From Rhynchonema sp. JSB1_4 (lineage: Eukaryota > Nematoda > Chromadorea > Monhysterida > Xyalidae): a stretch of DNA of 64,000 nucleotides. Position 1 is the first letter of the stretch. Each line of letters starts with the position of its first letter. Made by a program: the position numbers and the translations under genes. The notes under the pieces are model-generated. The model ran no database searches. It had not been told where the DNA came from and was given only the letters and a program-made list of their open reading frames with translations. Positions 62,100 to 64,000 of this stretch are shown here, piece after piece. The stretch is from assembly GCA_030248065.1 (NCBI GenBank), contig JASAMV010007765.1, positions 62,001-126,000 of the forward strand, read 5' to 3'.

Positions 62100-62468
62100 A
62101 GCAGATTCAGGGGGTGCATTAAGTGCAGGGGGTGGTGGGCTCTATTTTTGGGCGGCTGTATTGTTTCGCTGCCCAAAATCTCAAAAAATGTTCCCAAAAA
62201 TGCACCTAAAATGGAGTTCTGTCAGGGTCTTACTGGTCATTATTGAGTGTTTTTAGGTGCAAATCTTCCATAAAAGGCTTTACGTCATCATACAGTATAC
62301 TCAACCGCAAACGTTGTACATAAGGTGTCTTATACAAGAACTTGACTTTACGACCCCCAAGCGGGGAATTCCAAGTTGGGGGGGGCTGTATTTTTAGGGG
62401 GCTCTATTTTTTCACTGACCTCTTTTAGGGGGCTCTATTTGGGGGGCTCTATTTTAGGGAATACGGTA
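62100..62468. repeat. GGGGGCTCTATTT / GGCTGTATT motif element
   Basis: GGGGGCTCTATTT and relatives occur near 62147 and four times at 62380-62455. The right end is TTTTAGGGAATACGGTA. It is the same family as the fragment at 28538, in opposite orientation. Confidence 0.6.
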
Positions 62469-62656
62469 CATGTATGTACTTTGTAGCACATAAAAATAGG
62501 CACTCGAAAAAAACTTGTATGTACCCTACCTGCCCCGAAAAATTTCCCCCTCCCACGAAACTGAGTACCCCCATAATTCCAGGTACACTACCCCAACCCG
62601 CCCTGGATTTTACCCCCCTATGTACCGTACCCGCCCGCCAAAGTAGCCACAGTACT
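62469..62656. mobile_element. Family C fragment, inverted
   Basis: GGTACACTACCCCAACCCGCC and TACCGTACCCGCCCGCC lead to the end CAAAGTAGCCACAGTACTG. Only one half is present, next to the GGGGGCTCTATTT element. Confidence 0.7.
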
Positions 62657-63113
62657 GCTGGGGGGACGTCTGTTCCCCCTCCATGATGACAGTTATGAAT
62701 GAACCTACTGTTATTGGAACTTGAGCAGAGGTTCTGATGTGGATGTGGTGTGATGGTGTCAGTCGGCGATCGGCGTCAGCCAACTTAATGATATGTATAT
62801 GTGCATGCAGACAGCATTGCAGAAAACAGAATTGTGCATTCCAAAATGTGAAAAACGCCTCAAGTGGGCGGAAACAAACGACACAATGATGTTTTTTTTA
62901 CACTTTCGATGCCTACCAAAAAAACTGGGCAACCCCCTTTTTTTCCGGGTAAAAAAACCGGCAACCCCTCTATGTTTTTCCAATGCCAAAAAATTGGTGC
63001 ATATATTATTTTGGCTCCCGTGAATGTCTGGATATCGGTGTCGGTGCAGTAAGCACACTTTCTCATTGTTCACCTATTTCAAAATTGTGTGCATTAACAA
63101 TGTGAATGAACAT

Positions 63114-63330
63114 TGAGAATCAGGGACCATGCAGGAGTCCTGTGCGATCAGGACTTCCACATCCGGCACGACAACAAAGCACAAGCAGGGTTCCAGATCC
63201 TTGTCAGTCTGGCTTGGCCGCAGTGTTCGGGCACGATAGACCACATAAAATTGAGGGAAGTATACCCATATCCAAAGATTCACATTCTGGCACGCGTCAA
63301 GGAGCAAAAATTCGCGCCTTCGCGCGTTTG
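63114..63330 (+). CDS. Possible coding exon, family unknown
   Basis: After an AATCAG acceptor-like site the plus frame reads DHAGVLCDQDFHIRHDNKAQ and continues through LVSLAWPQ and KLREVYPYPKIHILARVKEQ without stop to 63330. The minus strand is also open here, so strand is uncertain. No domain recognised. Confidence 0.3.
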
Positions 63331-63530
63331 ATGACAACAAGTTTCATTAACTCTGTTGTTCACTGTTCAGAAAACCCAAAAATTTCTTATTTGCCTCTAT
63401 TATTGTGATAGAAAAATTAGAGCCAACCAAAGTAAAGGCGTAGGCGTATACAATGTCACATGTACCAGGTTTTTGGTTTGCACACGCACTGAAACAACAG
63501 TAAACCACGATGGCATCCTGCTTGCTCCAG

Positions 63531-63817
63531 GATCACGACCGTCAGCAACTTCAATTGCTGATCGAGCCACTGACTTGCCGAGCCGATCAACTCGAGAATC
63601 TCGCATTCAGCTGATGTACGATCGTCGATTGCAAATCGATCGCGAAAGATCGATGCTGAAACGCAAAAACCGAAACAGCCAGTCGCTGATGGTGATGACA
63701 CAGTTGATGACGTCAACCGAGGGCAACAATGATGTACACTCGCGCAGCGTTTTTGCTGCGAAAGAGGAACAGAAACGGCCTCATAAATCGGATTTGGACA
63801 TACTGCAGCGTTTGAAG
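63531..63817 (+). CDS. Probable coding exon with charged helical segment, family unknown
   Basis: A GCTCCAG acceptor and GTACGT donor bound a frame with RESRIQLMYDRRLQIDRERS, LKRKNRNSQSLMVMTQLM and HKSDLDILQRLK, rich in Arg, Lys and Ser and probably coiled. It may continue the gene starting at 61137. No family recognised. Confidence 0.4.
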
Positions 63818-64000
63818 GTACGTCTAGCCAGCAATAGCAGCAGCTAATCAGGCTCATTCATGTAGTTGGGGGGGGGGGGGGTAATGCCGCCAAATCGGGG
63901 TCGGGCCGTATGCCGATACCCGAGCCAACAATCTTTGTCATAAAAATCGTGCTCTGTTGTTGTGTTATGCAACATGAAAACAGCTCCCATCAACATTTTA

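Overview
This window is metazoan nuclear DNA. It carries split genes with GT-AG introns and recognisable animal orthologues, including IFT52, HDHD5, an RMDN3/PTPIP51-like protein, a DUF229-family protein and a TLC-domain protein. I see no operons, bacterial-type genes, rRNA or convincing tRNA. Most introns are about 60-300 bp, except where transposons have expanded them. The mixture suggests an invertebrate, but I cannot name the phylum from the sequence alone.

Layout. 1-7.7 kb has no recognisable gene. 7.9-9.4 kb (-) is a secreted trypsin-like serine protease whose last exon I could not find. 9.8-12.0 kb (-) is a complete nine-exon IFT52. 12.8-15.4 kb holds a MITE and a 2.2 kb composite inverted-repeat element. 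15.8-19.7 kb (+) is an eleven-exon DUF229 type II membrane glycoprotein. 20.1-27.7 kb (-) is an eight-exon RMDN3-like tether protein whose first intron (5.3 kb) is packed with nested transposons. 28-32.4 kb is a transposon cluster with a 5'-truncated non-LTR reverse transcriptase. 33.9-34.9 kb (+) is a small protein with a probable CS-like fold. 36.9-41.3 kb (-) is a complete HDHD5 (mitochondrial HAD hydrolase). 44.8-56.1 kb (-) carries one or two unrecognised, low-complexity, probably nuclear proteins. A complete five-exon TLC-domain gene (49.2-50.6 kb, +) sits between or inside them on the opposite strand. 56-64 kb is transposon-rich, with fragments of an unrecognised plus-strand gene.

The most unusual material is the repeat fraction. 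Many short non-autonomous elements with hAT-like ends (CAGTG or TAGGG-type termini and 8-bp target duplications that I could read in twelve cases, eight of them exact) share a modular design. Each has terminal inverted repeats, then several copies of one short subterminal motif, then an A/T-rich core that often carries a CGCGCG-type palindrome, then the same motif inverted. In two families the ends and core are conserved between copies while the subterminal motif has been replaced as a set (for example GCGGTTAGTGTACC, GGGGAAATTAGTGTACC, GGGGGAGATAGTGTACC and GGGGGAACAGACGTACC). This looks like coordinated switching of transposase-binding arrays. Nested insertions in the RMDN3-like intron give a readable relative chronology. 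No transposase for these elements lies in the window.
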